A DNA stretch of 64,000 nt from Prunella strophiata (lineage: Eukaryota > Chordata > Aves > Passeriformes > Prunellidae): contig JAZBQD010000015.1 in assembly GCA_036583965.1 (NCBI GenBank), positions 65,440,330 through 65,504,329 on the forward strand, given 5' to 3'. Made by a program: the position numbers and the translations under genes. Shown here piece after piece: positions 50,879 through 62,806 of the stretch. Position 1 is the first letter of the stretch, and each line of letters opens with the position of its first letter. The notes beneath the pieces are model-generated. The model made no database searches, was not told the DNA's origin, and was given only the letters and a program-made list of their open reading frames with translations.

Positions 50879-51991
50879 CAGTTGAGGAGTAGTATTTTAA
50901 GGTCACTTAAAGAACTACCTGCAAAGGTAAGGGCAAAACCAGGTTTAATACAAAAGCAAGAGAAAGTTCTTTGGCAAAGTTGAGTCTATTACTTACTAGA
51001 TGGTTGAAGCACACCAAGAAAAAGCAAACAAAAATCTAAAATCAATCAATCCATACTGAAATAAATCCCAAGCTGTCTGTGTGGAGGTTGGAGGAAGAGA
51101 AAAGGATAGGAAAGGATAAAGATAAAAAGGAATACAGAAGAACCTCCTGTTGAGTCACAAGGTTCAGAGTAGATTCCTGTCTACTAAACTGAGCCCAGAC
51201 TTGATCAACAGCAATTAATTTAACTAAAACTTAGCTTAAACTTAACCATAACAAGTTAAGCAAATTAGCAAAGGATTCATATAGAATTTACTATACCATA
51301 ACAGTAACTTACAAATCTAAAGTACTTCAGAATCTGGGAGAGCAACATTCCTAGTACATTTGCTATAGCATATGCACACAGAGACATGAAGAATCTATAT
51401 AAGCTACCTGTGAAAAACTCCCCTAAAATTCCGTGACTCATTTTGGATGCTTTTGCATCTTCCCAGTGTGTGAAGGATTGAGTCTCTGGAGGAGTGAGGA
51501 GTATCAGCCCAGGATCCATTATCACTGCTTGGCAATCTTCCAAGTATAACAAATGAGAGTGCACAGGCTCAAAGAGGTGTCAGAGCTCAGAGGGAGGTTG
51601 CTGCTTGCAGCCCATGGAGGTCCAGGGGATTTCAAAGGGTCTCATTTTGGACCACTGTTTATAAGGTTGCAAGAGAGTGGGCTTTACTCATAGTAATTTT
51701 CCATCCGGGCTGCAATTTGGGTCTGTAACTTTCTCTGCAAGTTCAGTAACAAAAATGTTCCACTTGGGTTGTTATTGAGGCAAGCAAAATAAGCTATCAA
51801 AGCTGGTTTTTAACAAACAGGAGCTTGTTAAACAGCACTAGTTCCCTGAGAAAAAACAGTGTTTCTGAGAGGCTCAAGAGGAGCTCAGCCCAAGTGCAAT
51901 TCATCAAGGTTGAGGTCTAATAAGCATTTCTCATATCACAGAGAAGCCTGGAGGGGAAGGGGTTAGGAATTAGGGAAGATGCCCCACCACA
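50879..51991 (-). mobile_element. LTR-type insertion (solo LTR) nested inside CR1
   Basis: This 1.1 kb block interrupts a CR1 copy and is flanked by a 5-base duplication of the CR1 target (GAGGA at 50874-50878 and 51992-51996). On the minus strand it begins TGTGGTGGGGCATCTTCCC, has a TATA-like TTATATAG near 51395-51402 and an ATTAAA poly(A)-type hexamer near 50944-50949, and ends CCTCAACTG. That end is a poor match to the usual CA and may be mutated. The order of promoter element, poly(A) signal and short tail is that of a retroviral LTR. A 5-base duplication is typical of ERVL-like elements. The family is not identified. It inserted after the CR1. Confidence 0.72.
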
Positions 51992-52579
51992 GAGGAGCAC
52001 AGCCAGAAAACTGAAGGAATGGTTTATTCCCTCTTTACTGAGCTCTTGTCAGTCCACATCTACACCACCAGGATTCAGTTTTAGGCCATTTAGCACAAGC
52101 AAAGCACAAAGTGGAGTAAGCTTAGCAGAGGATCATCAGATAGTCAAGGGGCTGGAGGACATGGCCCTCTAGGAAAGGCTCAATGAACTGGGGAGTTTAG
52201 CCTGAAGAAGAGGGCTTTGGAGAAATCTAATAGTAGCCTTCCTAAATACCTTTGAGGAGATCATTGGGAAGATGGATCCTGTCTCATCACAGCTGTGCAT
52301 GATCAGAAATTGAGAGGTGAGAGAAATAAATTGAAATTTGAGAGAGTACAGCTGGATAGAAGGAATTGTTCTTTCATGAGGATGATGATGATTAACAGTG
52401 GACCAGAATACCCAGTGAGCTTGTGTAGTCTCCACCCTGTGAATTTGTCAAGACCTGAGCAGAGAGAGCTCTAAACAGCCTTGCCTGATCTCATAGCTGG
52501 CCCTGCTTTGAGCAGCAGGTTGAACTGAATTACCTCCTTAGCTCCCTTCCAACCTAAATTATTTTGTGATTTCACGATA
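51992..52579 (+). mobile_element. CR1 retrotransposon, right part, after the nested LTR
   Basis: The CR1 copy broken at 50878 resumes here with GAGGAGCACAGCCAG. It then continues through TTTACTGAGCTCTTGTCAGT, CAAGGGGCTGGAGGACATGG and AGCCTGAAGAAGAGGGC to the CR1 3' end CTCCCTTCCAACCTAAATT and the tail TTTTGTGATTTCACGAT. Many substitutions and small gaps mark it as older than the 46 kb copy. Confidence 0.9.
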
Positions 52580-53979
52580 TATTTCAGCATTGACCTTATT
52601 GGAAAAAAACTTGCCATGTACTTGAAGCAACCTCAACAGGAAATGGAGTCAGGGTTTCTAGCACTGATGAATGGGATATTACTTGGAAAAAAAGGAGTAT
52701 GCAGTAACTTCTGTGGTTGGTTTTTTGAATGTGAACCAGGTTGGTGTAAGCTTTTCACCCTAACCTGATCCAAAAGGGTGAAATATTGCTTGCTATTTTT
52801 CCTTTTGAGGCCTGCCAGGTTTTGAAAACCTAGTTAAGAAAAAAAACCCCAATACTAAATTATCAGATCACCATCTCCAAATTTAAGAAATGAAAAGCTT
52901 TTGAGAGAGTGAATACAAGATCTGCAGAAATGATTGCTAAAATAATTTCCATTTGTCATAAAATGAGGTGGGTAATGATAGCAGAACTTCATCAAGCCTG
53001 AGAGATAGTAAGAGTGTAACAGAGAAGTTCTAAGCTGATTAAGTTAGATGATAAGGCTTGATCTGGAACTGTGTGCTGACACCAGCAGACATGACTAGAC
53101 CCCATGACAAAATCACATGCAGCTGGAAAGGGAAAAAAATAAAAGCAACCCATAAATTAAGTGTTGCTCCTACCAAATGGACCTTAAATTTCAAGATGTA
53201 CAAATGTTTCCTCCATCATGGAAATTTTTTCCTAAGATTTACATTGCACAGATGATGTTGAGGAAAAACATCTGTACAGAGAGAAACAAAATTTGCATTT
53301 TTCATTTTGAGTCTAAATCTGGTCATAAGAAGAACTGTGAGGATTTCATAGGTTGGTCAGGGAGCAGGTTGAGTGAACAGAGGCATCTACAACCCTGTAA
53401 AAGATGTAGCACCTTACATAATTACCTTAATGTGATATTTGTGAATTTTGCATCTTCAAGAAATACTGTCTTAATTTAAGCAGGTATAAAGCAATGGCCT
53501 GCTTCCAAGATAAATGAGAATATTTTGTCAAATGTTAGCATGGATTACATTTCTGTACAGCCTTATATTTTTCTTATTAGTGGGTTCTCACTCTTATCCA
53601 TGAGAAAAATAGGAAGATGTGCCACAGCTTTTATGTGGAAAATTTGAAGTTTTCCTCTAAAGCCTGTTAAAGGCAATGATTGACTTTGTGGTAATGTAAA
53701 TGTCTGTGTATCAGACCAATATTTGTGCTTCTCAGAAGGAGTTGTTATAATCTAAGACAGCTGCATGAAATGAAGATGTTCATTGTGTTGAGAAGTTTAA
53801 TCAATATTTTACTCTTTCCACTAAGAACAGAGCTAATTGTGAAGGTAGAAGTTTTCCCTGCAAGAAAATTTGAATGAAAAAACTGATTTTTAGGTTTCCC
53901 AAGGAAAACATTGCAGTGATTCTGGATAGAAACAGTTAATGTCACTAAAACTCTGAATTCAAAATTGAGGAGAAAAATT

Positions 53980-53996
53980 AAAAAAAAAAAAAAAAA
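53980..53996. repeat. A17 homopolymer
   Basis: A simple A run with no retroposed body recognised upstream. Confidence 0.85.
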
Positions 53997-56900
53997 GAAA
54001 CATGGGAGTGAGGCAAAAGTGTTACTGTAACAGGAATTATGTTTTCAAATGGGAAAAACTGTTTTTGCAGAAGTACACGGACAGGTCTTAACTGACTGGC
54101 AAACATATGCAATTCTGACTTGCCATCCTTTGTTCCTTGAGAACTAGTTAACTAATAAAAGAAAATATTGATGGTTTAAAGTATTTTGTGGCCTCTTATG
54201 GAACTACCTGTTTGCCTGTATGTCTGAAGTATGGTGCTGCTGTTCCAAACAAAGCAGCCCTTAGCAGACTGAGTTCCAGCAGAGCTGTGCCATGGGCTGA
54301 GGCTTGGAGCAGAAAAAGAAACTGAGCTTGCCCTGTCTCTGACAGGCTGTGAGCACAGCAGTTTGTCTGTGGTCCTATTCTATCATTCCAGAGTGACTGC
54401 TGATTGAGCTGAATGCAGAGGACAAGTATACTGTCATTTTCAACTCCTATTCATCTGGTTCTTATTAGGGTAACTCCAGTATTTACTGTCTTATAGCAGT
54501 AGTTTGCAGGGAAAATCTGTTGTGTTGTGTTACTGTTGTGATGATGCCATTCAAGTAGTGTTGACTTTTATTAAATTCCACTTCCTTTTCTCTCTCTAGC
54601 AGTAATGAATTTAAGGGTGGCAGTGATCCCTCTAGTAGCTTCATTAACATTTATAACTTACAGAGGAAAATTAGGAAGGAAAAAAAACGAGGCTTCCATG
54701 ACAGATTATCTTCCTGTGGCTTCCCTGTTTATTCTTTTTATTATATTGTGGCCTTTCTTTAAGGTTTTTTTGTTTGATTTTTTTTTTTTAACAATGAGTT
54801 CCTTAATCTGACCTCATTAAATTCTCTTCCTATTTAATTTGGAAAAATTAAAGTTATTACCACATTGATTCCTAAAATCTATCAGTCATTTAGGAATTTT
54901 CTGTTGTGGTCACTGACAGAGTTTTCTAACTGCCAAGTGATTTTTTGGATGCAAGGAATTTTTCTGACCTGCTTCTGCAAGTGAGAAATCACCTTGAAAA
55001 TACAAGTAGCATAAAAAACTAAGAGATGTGGTTGGAAAAAATGTTGAAAGCCCTGTTATAAATATTTATGGGTACTGAAAATTTAACCACAAATCTAACT
55101 CTGAGGAAAACAGCAAGGGTGGATTTTTTACAGGGTCACCATAACAAATTCCTGTTTGTTTACTTGTCCAGTGTTAGAGTATATCAGAATAAATAGCTAC
55201 TAACGCCAAATAAACTGAAGAAGAATTCCAGCTACACCAATGTAATTTGGAACAGAATTAGGGGTTTCAGGGTATCATTTGAAGTGGTACAGAGCTGGCT
55301 GTATGGAGAATTTGGTTGCATAGGTCTAGACTGCCTGAAGCCCCTGTGTGACCATTTGAAGCTGTGGAGAGGAAAATTCCTGCTATACTTCTTCCTTCTA
55401 AATAATCAGCTTTGTCTTCATGTGGACTGCATTCTGGGCTTCAAGGTTCTGTGAAGTGCAAAGTGACATGCTCCTGAGGATATGCCTATGGAAATTTGAT
55501 TTATACCCTCAAAGAGCTTGAGCACTGGTGCATGTATCAGAAAGAGGCTGAGAATTCAGATAATTGGTTACTCTGCTTCCCTGTCTGATGGTGGGCAGCT
55601 TGCTTGCAGCAGTAAGTACAAATGAAATGGTTTGGAATTTTTGCCTTGGATAGCAGAGGTGCTGTTGGTTATTTCTTCAGCTACAGCTTTAGGAAGAGCC
55701 AGATCTTCTCCTGGCTAAGTACAAAGGGATTCACAGCCTGGACTTCCAACCACAGGTGAAAATTTCTGAAAACTGTCTCAAATTCCTTTTTATTTCCCAG
55801 TTCTCAATGCGATCCCAGGAATATAAGTTGTCTGATGGAGAGAACAGTCAGTTTGCTGTGCTGTTAGATGATTTTAGCATATAAACATTCCAGGCATAGT
55901 ACAAAAAGGAAAGATGAACACTCCACAGGACTATAGTGCTCTATATGTGATTCCTTCTCCAGGGAAATCTTTCTTTCTGTGCCTATTTTCCTCCATAAAC
56001 CTGGATTAGATCAATGTAGAACAGCACAGCTGCATTCTGGTCATCTTCAGCTGTATGAATTCTGGGTTGGAAAAAAGGGACTGCAATTCTTAATCATGCA
56101 GAGTGTTGCTTGGCCTGTTTGTTTCTGTCTCAGGTGGGAGTGAGGTCCCCTCACTTTCCACTGGGGATGAATAAATAACAGCAGTGAGTGGAGGTGGAAT
56201 CCTCTGTGGAGTGCAGTGGGAGACCACCCGAGGGTGAGCAGAGCAGGGGTGGATGTGCCATCTCCCATAGAAACTGCAAAGGCTTTTGCAGAATTAATTC
56301 TGAAGTGTGTGGGATGGAGAATATTTCATGTAATATCTGTCAGCTACCCAGTGCTGTGACCTAAACTCAAAAGCAGCACACATACCCTAAGAGCTCAGGA
56401 ATTGCTTGATGTCTGTTTCAGAGAGGATACTGGTCACACTTGCTATGTTTAAACCAGGGTCACTTCCTGAGTGCAGCTGCTAGCCCTGAACATTCATGAC
56501 TGCTGAGACAAGAGCTGTGCACACAACATTTTCTGATGTGCCTCATACTTTTTTTTTTAGGACTTTTGATATGGACATCAAGGGGATAAAAACTATGGAA
56601 CACTTTGCAAGACCTCAGTCATTTACATGTGGCTGCAGTAGCTGTCTGTGCCTCTGCAAGAAGGGGTAGTGTCTCCCCACTTCAGAGCAGCAACAAAAAA
56701 ATAAACACATGATAAATTTCTAAGATTCAACTCCTTGATCATAGGAACAGTGAATTCTCTGTCCAGTTATACACAATTGCTTGGTCTCCTGTAATGTGGA
56801 TAACTAATCATATCTCTAGAGTTACAGCATGGTCCTTCACGAAAGGGTGGGAAAGCAGTTTCCATAGAAGAATGAGATGGGAAAAAAATTCTGTCTTTAA

Positions 56901-58485
56901 GTGAGAGAGTATAGGTATGGGGAGGGACAGAATAGAATCTGAGGTTCTTGTCACAGAAAGGCTGGGAATGTGTCAATCACCATGTGAGATGCAGAGAATC
57001 TCCAGCTGTGATGTGTACTTCAATGGGATGCTCTCCAAGAGATATTTTCTTAGGTTATTTAATCAAATTTGAGAAACATTAATAAATTAGATGAGATGAG
57101 ACAGCCTGCTCTGACAGGGCTATATGCTGGCAGGAATTAGCAACACTCTCTAGACTGAGTCATTCTTCTTAGATGCCTGAAGTAGGAGTTTTGGCCATCC
57201 CACAAGTGAAACTGGAGAGGTCTGTGTAGTTCAGTGAAGCCCCCTTCACTAATAACCCATTTTCCTGTAAGTGGGTTTTGATTGGCAGCACTGCCTCTGC
57301 TGCAAGGCACATTCCTCCTCCTTCTGGATGTTCCTCTTTATTCATCACAAAGATCCTTTGAGGTCCTAGATGTCACTGGAGCAGCCAGGAAGTTAAGCCC
57401 AAAATGCATGGGGAGCTGAAGAAGAACTGGAAATGGACCAGCTGACTGGGGTGGTAAAAGCAGAGGCAGAAGACACAGTGCCTCTGAAGGAAGGTGGTGT
57501 AACTGGGACAGGAAGTCAGAGGTGTAATGTGGAATAAAGTAGGTGTTGGAATGTTATTTCTCCAAGGATTTAAAGCTTTGCACTGCTGAAAAATTCTTCA
57601 CCCAGTTTCTTTTCTTATTGGTTTGTCAGTTGTGATTACATGCCAGAACAACCAGGCCTATTCTGAAACTGGTTTCCTTGGCCAGAAAATCTAGATTTAT
57701 CACTGAACCACCTAAGTTAGATGTGTGAACATAAACAGCGTGATTTTCCCCTGTAGACAGCAGTAACTGTATAAAGTATATAAAGGTGTAAATAGCAACA
57801 CTTGTAAGAAGTTATATTAGTTGTCTTACCACTCCACCCCCTCCATTTTCCCCACTTGGAGAGCTTTGGCTGAACACTTCCACATGGGAGGTGAGTATTG
57901 CACAAATCCAGCAAAGCTGTTTCCTGTGACCTTGTTAGCGCAAATTGTCTTCAGGCCGTGTCCTGGCCGTGAAATCCAGTGTTCCCCAGTTAGCTTTGGG
58001 AATGTCAGTGGCTCTGGTAGGCAGACACAGAAAGCTAACTATGGGCCCAATCACAATCCCTGTGGCATGAATTTTCTTAATGAAAATTGGGAATGACCTA
58101 GGCCAGGGTGTGCATGCAAGGGGAAGACAGGAAAACAGCCAAATCTCCCAAGCATCTCTGCTCTTTCACGGCCTTACATGCACATCATTTGTTGCCTGCA
58201 AGGATTAGATACAGAAGTGAAACCACAAGCCTGCAACATCTGTTCTGTCATTCTAATGATTATTATTCCTCACCACCTATCACCACCTCTGATTGCTGCA
58301 AGGCCACTGGTATCACTTCCCTTTCTCTCGCTCTCAGATATGTTGCATGGTACTGACAGCCAACAGGAACACATTCATTTTGGGCTGCTTACAATTTCTG
58401 GCAGTTAGGTCAGTTTACTTCTGCAGTGGTGCCTACCTTACTGTGTCATCAGGAGATAAACTTCCAAGTTTTGTGTGGGGGGTGT

Positions 58486-58614
58486 TTTTTTATTTTTTTT
58501 GCTTTTTTTTTTTACTACTGATGATCCTGCCAGCAAATTCAGATTATATAGCCTAAAATTTGTACTATTACCTTTCACATGTGTAGGAAAACTTGAGAGA
58601 AAAAAAAAAAAAAA
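58486..58614. repeat. T-rich tract followed by an A15 run
   Basis: T runs of 8-12 bases interrupted by A or GC (58486-58514) are followed about 85 bases later by an A15 run (58600-58614). The two tracts are complementary and could pair as a long-looped hairpin, but this is low-complexity sequence. Confidence 0.75.
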
Positions 58615-60296
58615 CAAACTTGTTTTCCATTTACTTGGAAAAAAAGGTTTGCTTCCATCAAATGGCCTTACAAAAGAATAATTAGCATTATGGAAAATAC
58701 ATGGCATTTTACCAGGTCAGAACTGTGCAAGAGAGTTAAATCTACTCTTGATAAATGTCTCTTTCTAGTATTTAAAAGATATAATCCACTGAACTGTGTC
58801 TAGGAGAAACTCTTGATGTTTAGGTGCTCTTATTCACAAGGCTAACTTAAACATGCAGGATGTTTGCAAAGCAAGCAAGACATTCTTTTCATAGATGAGT
58901 ATGTTGAGTTTTGCCAAGGTGAAAAATTGTATGTTTTGAACTTTTGTGCAGCAACTGAAGTGCTGATTACATCAGTATTCAGCAGCCTCTGATCTGAGTT
59001 CCTGGCTCTGATCGCTAAATGACTTAATTAAAGGATTTGTTAGTGTGACAGATTCGTAGTTGCAGAGAGTAATTTATAAATACCATGTGCTGAACAAGTT
59101 TTTGTTTGCTGCACATAATATTAATTAGCTAATAATTTTGCTGGAAAATACATTCAGGATAGCATTTATTCATCCTGACATTCACGTCTTCTGACAAACA
59201 GCAATGCCAAATTCAGTCATCAATGGACTGAGAATGGCAAATATTCCCCAGGATAGCTTGGCTGTCCTGTCTGTAACTGAGGGAAGCTAAGACATCTTGG
59301 AGACTTTCAAAGATCTAGCACTCTTCAGAAAATGTTACATAGAGGGGCAGACCCTCTGAGAGAGGGGTTTCCAGTGGCTCCAGAGAATGGGAGAGAGCAT
59401 GAGGAAGGCTGAGCCTAACTGAATGTCTAGGGTAATACAGATAAAAGCAGCTCTTCTGTGGGTTCAAATCTTCTCATGCTCTGTTGTACTTTATTGCTAT
59501 GGCAATACATTGCGTTTTATGCAGAACAATTCACCTCAAGATATGGAATACCTAAAGGCTAAAAGGGGCTAGGCTGGCCTACTAGCACTTAGTCACTAAA
59601 AGAGATAGACTTGCTCTTCCCAATTCTTGGCTGCATGCCTGCCTGCCAGTTGGCAGAAGGACCTTGTTCCATGTGGGACAAGGCTGGTGGGGAGATATGA
59701 CTGGGAATGGGACTGGTCCTTTCCATACTAGCAAGCCATCAGCTCCTGTCAGCCATCCCATGAAACCTACTCTGATTCCAAGGGCTGTTCACTGGATGGA
59801 ACTGTTCAAGGCTGAGGCCAGGCATTCATTCACAGGCTGGGCACACAGGGGTTTCTGCCCATGTGAGCTTGGCCTCTTTTTGGGCAGCTCAGACCATTCT
59901 GGCTGAACTGGGTTCTGCAAGGCTGTGCCTGCCTGCTTGAGAAGGAAATAAAGTCTACCAGGGAGGAAGAGAAAGCAGGCTGGGCTGGCTGGTGAGCAGC
60001 ATCTGGGTACCATCTGGGTTTGCTGATGTTATAATCTGAGCTGCAACAGGAGGCTCACACTTGAGCACAGTCAACATCAAGCTGGCTGGTTTTACTTATA
60101 GATGAGGACAAATCAGTCTCATGAGACCTTTCCTTGGCTAAGCAGTCACAGTAGGAATCTGTTGTAGAGAACAGTGGGCAGCTGAAAAGGATGGATAGAA
60201 TATGTTTTCAGTTATCAGAGCTCACTCTGATTTCACTAGTGGTGCAGGCTTTTAACTAAAGGATGGTTGATAAAATTTTGTGGTGAAGGAATGAAA

Positions 60297-60421
60297 ATCA
60301 CAGAATGGGTCAAGTTGGAAGGGACCACAGTGAATCATCTGGTCCAACCTCCATGCTCAAGCAGGGCCATCTTAAAACACATTACACAGAACTGCATCCA
60401 GACACTTCTTGAGTATTTAAT
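60297..60421 (-). mobile_element. Short CR1 retrotransposon fragment, 3' end
   Basis: The plus strand reads ATCACAGAATGGGTCAAGTT, then GGAAGGGACCACAGTGAATC, then TGGTCCAACCTCCATGCTCA. This is the CR1 3' end in reverse, and the next part (CATTACACAGAACTGCATCC) also fits. It is only about 125 bp long and strongly 5'-truncated. Confidence 0.92.
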
Positions 60422-61773
60422 ATTGCAATATTAAGCAGTAAATGTGTGCCTATTCATGGAGCCATCTATTTGTGTTGTTATAACAATTATATTGGTCTTC
60501 AACGATTTTTCAGCCAAACCTTTTACTCCCTGTGGCATTGATGGAGTGCCATTTGCTTTGTGGAGTTTGTAGCTGGCACAGTTTTTCATCGTATACTGGA
60601 AATATATGAATGAATGACTACTTCCAATTCACTTGGTATTTTTTATTATGTTGGCTACTATCTGCTGGCTCCTTGCTCACTTTTACTCTAGAATTTATAT
60701 TTCCTGTACTTTCTAGTGAGAGATGTGAAAACAAATTCAGATGGTCTTCTCATGACAAGGAAATAGGAAAGAACCTCTGCCCGTGTCTGTTGCTGAACAT
60801 CCTGCCTAAGTTCCTGAGTAGATGTTAATGTCATGGCTACTTTTGGAACTAGAGGGACCAGGAAAGGTGAAATGCAGGGATAAGAATTCCACGGCCCTGC
60901 TAATTTCCCTAGTACCTATCTCTTCTGTTAGCTTGAGAAGAAGTCACTCTGATTTCCTTCTTTCAGTTTAATTTCTGCTAAGGAGAGAATACCTTTATGG
61001 AGGCAAGACTTAATTTCTGTGTGCAGCATCAAGACTGATCAGCAATGTTTCCACAAGGCATTGAAGAGGTACAACTGAATTTCTTTTTAACTGAGAGTGT
61101 TTTGTCTTTAGCAAGAGTTGGCAGGCAGATCTGCTCTGAGGCTTCTCAGAAGCTTAGGAAAAACTGTGGGAAAGAGTCTAGATTTTCACTGGATACACAC
61201 CTTAGGCAGACAGTTTGATTGTACCCCCTGCCACAGCTGACTCTGACTGGCTGTGAATCTAGAATGGTGCTATTCAATAATAAATTAATATATTTTGTTT
61301 CATGTTGCCATCTACAATCTTTGTGAACAACAAATATTCATGTAGTTCTGGCCTATAATCAAGAAATATTAAAGAGTTTGGAATTTCCCCCCTCTTTTAC
61401 TAGGTATGGTCAAATTCTCCACAAAATTAAGGTATAAAAAAGTATTGGTTTGTTTCTGAATGAAAGGTAACCTTCCCATGTGATTCTGCTCTCTAGAAGA
61501 TGGGATTTAAAACAAACTTCTCAAGATCTCAAGATCTGAGACAGATGGCGTTAGATAAATAATGTGGTATTTCAGAATCTGCAGGGTTTTTGCTGAGAGA
61601 AGAAGACAGGAGGCATTTTCCTGACCTGCAACAAACTCTTTTACTCTGTTAATAAACAGGTGAACTTGATTTTTGGTGCTTTTACACTGGCATATGCTAG
61701 AGAAAGTTTTAGCATAGGAAACTCTACTGTATCTATGGAGCAAATGAAATAAGAGAGCAAATTTAAAGGCATT

Positions 61774-61794
61774 AAAAAAAAAAAAAAAAAAAAA
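61774..61794. repeat. A21 homopolymer
   Basis: A run of 21 A residues, likely length-variable. No retroposed body is recognised upstream. Confidence 0.9.
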
Positions 61795-62123
61795 GGAAAA
61801 TTAAGAAACTCAATGTGGGACTTCTAAAAATCAGTGAAGACTTTCCAAATTCTTGATTGATAAAGACACTGCACAGAGAAGGCAAGAGATACTTGGACAC
61901 AGGCTTACTATATGACTCAATTTAGCTCAGTCATGGCCCACTTTAAGGATGAGACTAAAGTTTTAATAATAGGCTTTATTTGTTCCTTTTTATGTTTTCC
62001 CCTTCAGAATGAACTGAATGCTTTGTGTGAACATTTTGAAAGTCTCTTTACTCTGTTTTTATTACAGAAATCTTAATGCCTTTCCAGGAGAATAGAATTG
62101 GTACTTGGTTCTTTGAAGCTTGT

Positions 62124-62171
62124 TCTCAGATAAATGCCTGAGACATTTTATCTCAGATAAATGCCTGAGAC
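62124..62171. repeat. Exact 21-bp direct repeat, period 27
   Basis: The 21 bases at 62124-62144 recur without change at 62151-62171, with a six-base ATTTTA spacer. Each copy has its own short inverted repeat (TCTCAG ... CTGAGA). An exact copy suggests a recent tandem duplication. Confidence 0.9.
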
Positions 62172-62385
62172 AAAAGGGGACACCATTTTATCATCTTCCA
62201 TTGGGCAGCTATTGCAGTTGTTTTGTAGTGCAGGGTTGCCTGAACATTTAGGGAAGCTGAGTTCATCCTCTTTATTAACTCTCCTCTCCCTGCTTTTCAA
62301 CTCCCTCTTCTCTTGGTGCTGTTCTAGTGGTCTTTCCAAACACAGAAGAAGGAGTCTGCTAGGATTGCTGAGAAAAAGAAAGAGA

Positions 62386-62806
62386 CATAGAATCATTTAG
62401 GTTGGAAAAGAGCCCTTTGTTCATCAAAAATACCAAGCCCAGCACTAAACCATATCCCTCAGTGCCGCACCTACACCTTTTTTAAATATTTCCAGGGATG
62501 GCAACTCAACCACTTTACTGGGCAGTCTGTTCCAGTGACTGACAGCCCTACCAATGAAGAAATTGATAATATCCAACCTAAACCTTCCCTGGTGCAACTT
62601 GAGGTTGTTTCCTTCCATCCTGTCCCTTGTTGCTCTGGAGAAGAGACCGACTCCCACCTGGCTACAGCCTTCCGGCTACAACTTCTACAGGCAGTTGTAG
62701 AGAGGGATATATGGTGCCCCTGGACCTCCTTTTCTCCAGGGGAAACACCCCCAGCTCCCTCAGCCACTTCTCAGATGACTTTTTCTCTAGACCCTTCATC
62801 AGTTTT
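62386..62806 (-). mobile_element. CR1 retrotransposon fragment, 3' end
   Basis: The plus strand opens with CATAGAATCATTTAGGTTGG, the CR1 tail and 3' end in reverse. It continues with AAGCCCAGCACTAAACCATA, CTGGGCAGTCTGTTCCAGTG and CTCCAGGGGAAACACCC. On the minus strand the C-terminus of ORF2 is still readable (HWNRLPSKVVELPSLEIF near 62470-62560). It is well preserved, 5'-truncated and inactive. It ends near CCCTTCATCAG, where similarity stops. Confidence 0.95.

Larger units (their letters stand above)
52580..60296. other. Unique AT-rich non-coding DNA
   Basis: No gene or mobile element is recognisable. A homopolymers lie at 53980-53996 (17 A) and 58600-58614 (15 A), and a T-rich tract at 58486-58514. 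The stretch 59020-59135 is AT-rich with packed TAATTA and TTAGCTAA words. 59640-60000 is GC-richer and ends with an AATAAA hexamer at 59947-59952 after an open frame, but I see no convincing gene. Confidence 0.55.
60422..62385. other. Unique AT-rich non-coding DNA
   Basis: No gene or mobile element is recognisable. There is a 21-base A run at 61774-61794 and an exact 21-base direct repeat at 62124-62171. Confidence 0.55.

Noticed and set aside
59458..59472. GGTTCAAATC word like a tRNA T-arm
   Set aside because: No acceptor stem, D-arm or anticodon arm can be folded around it.
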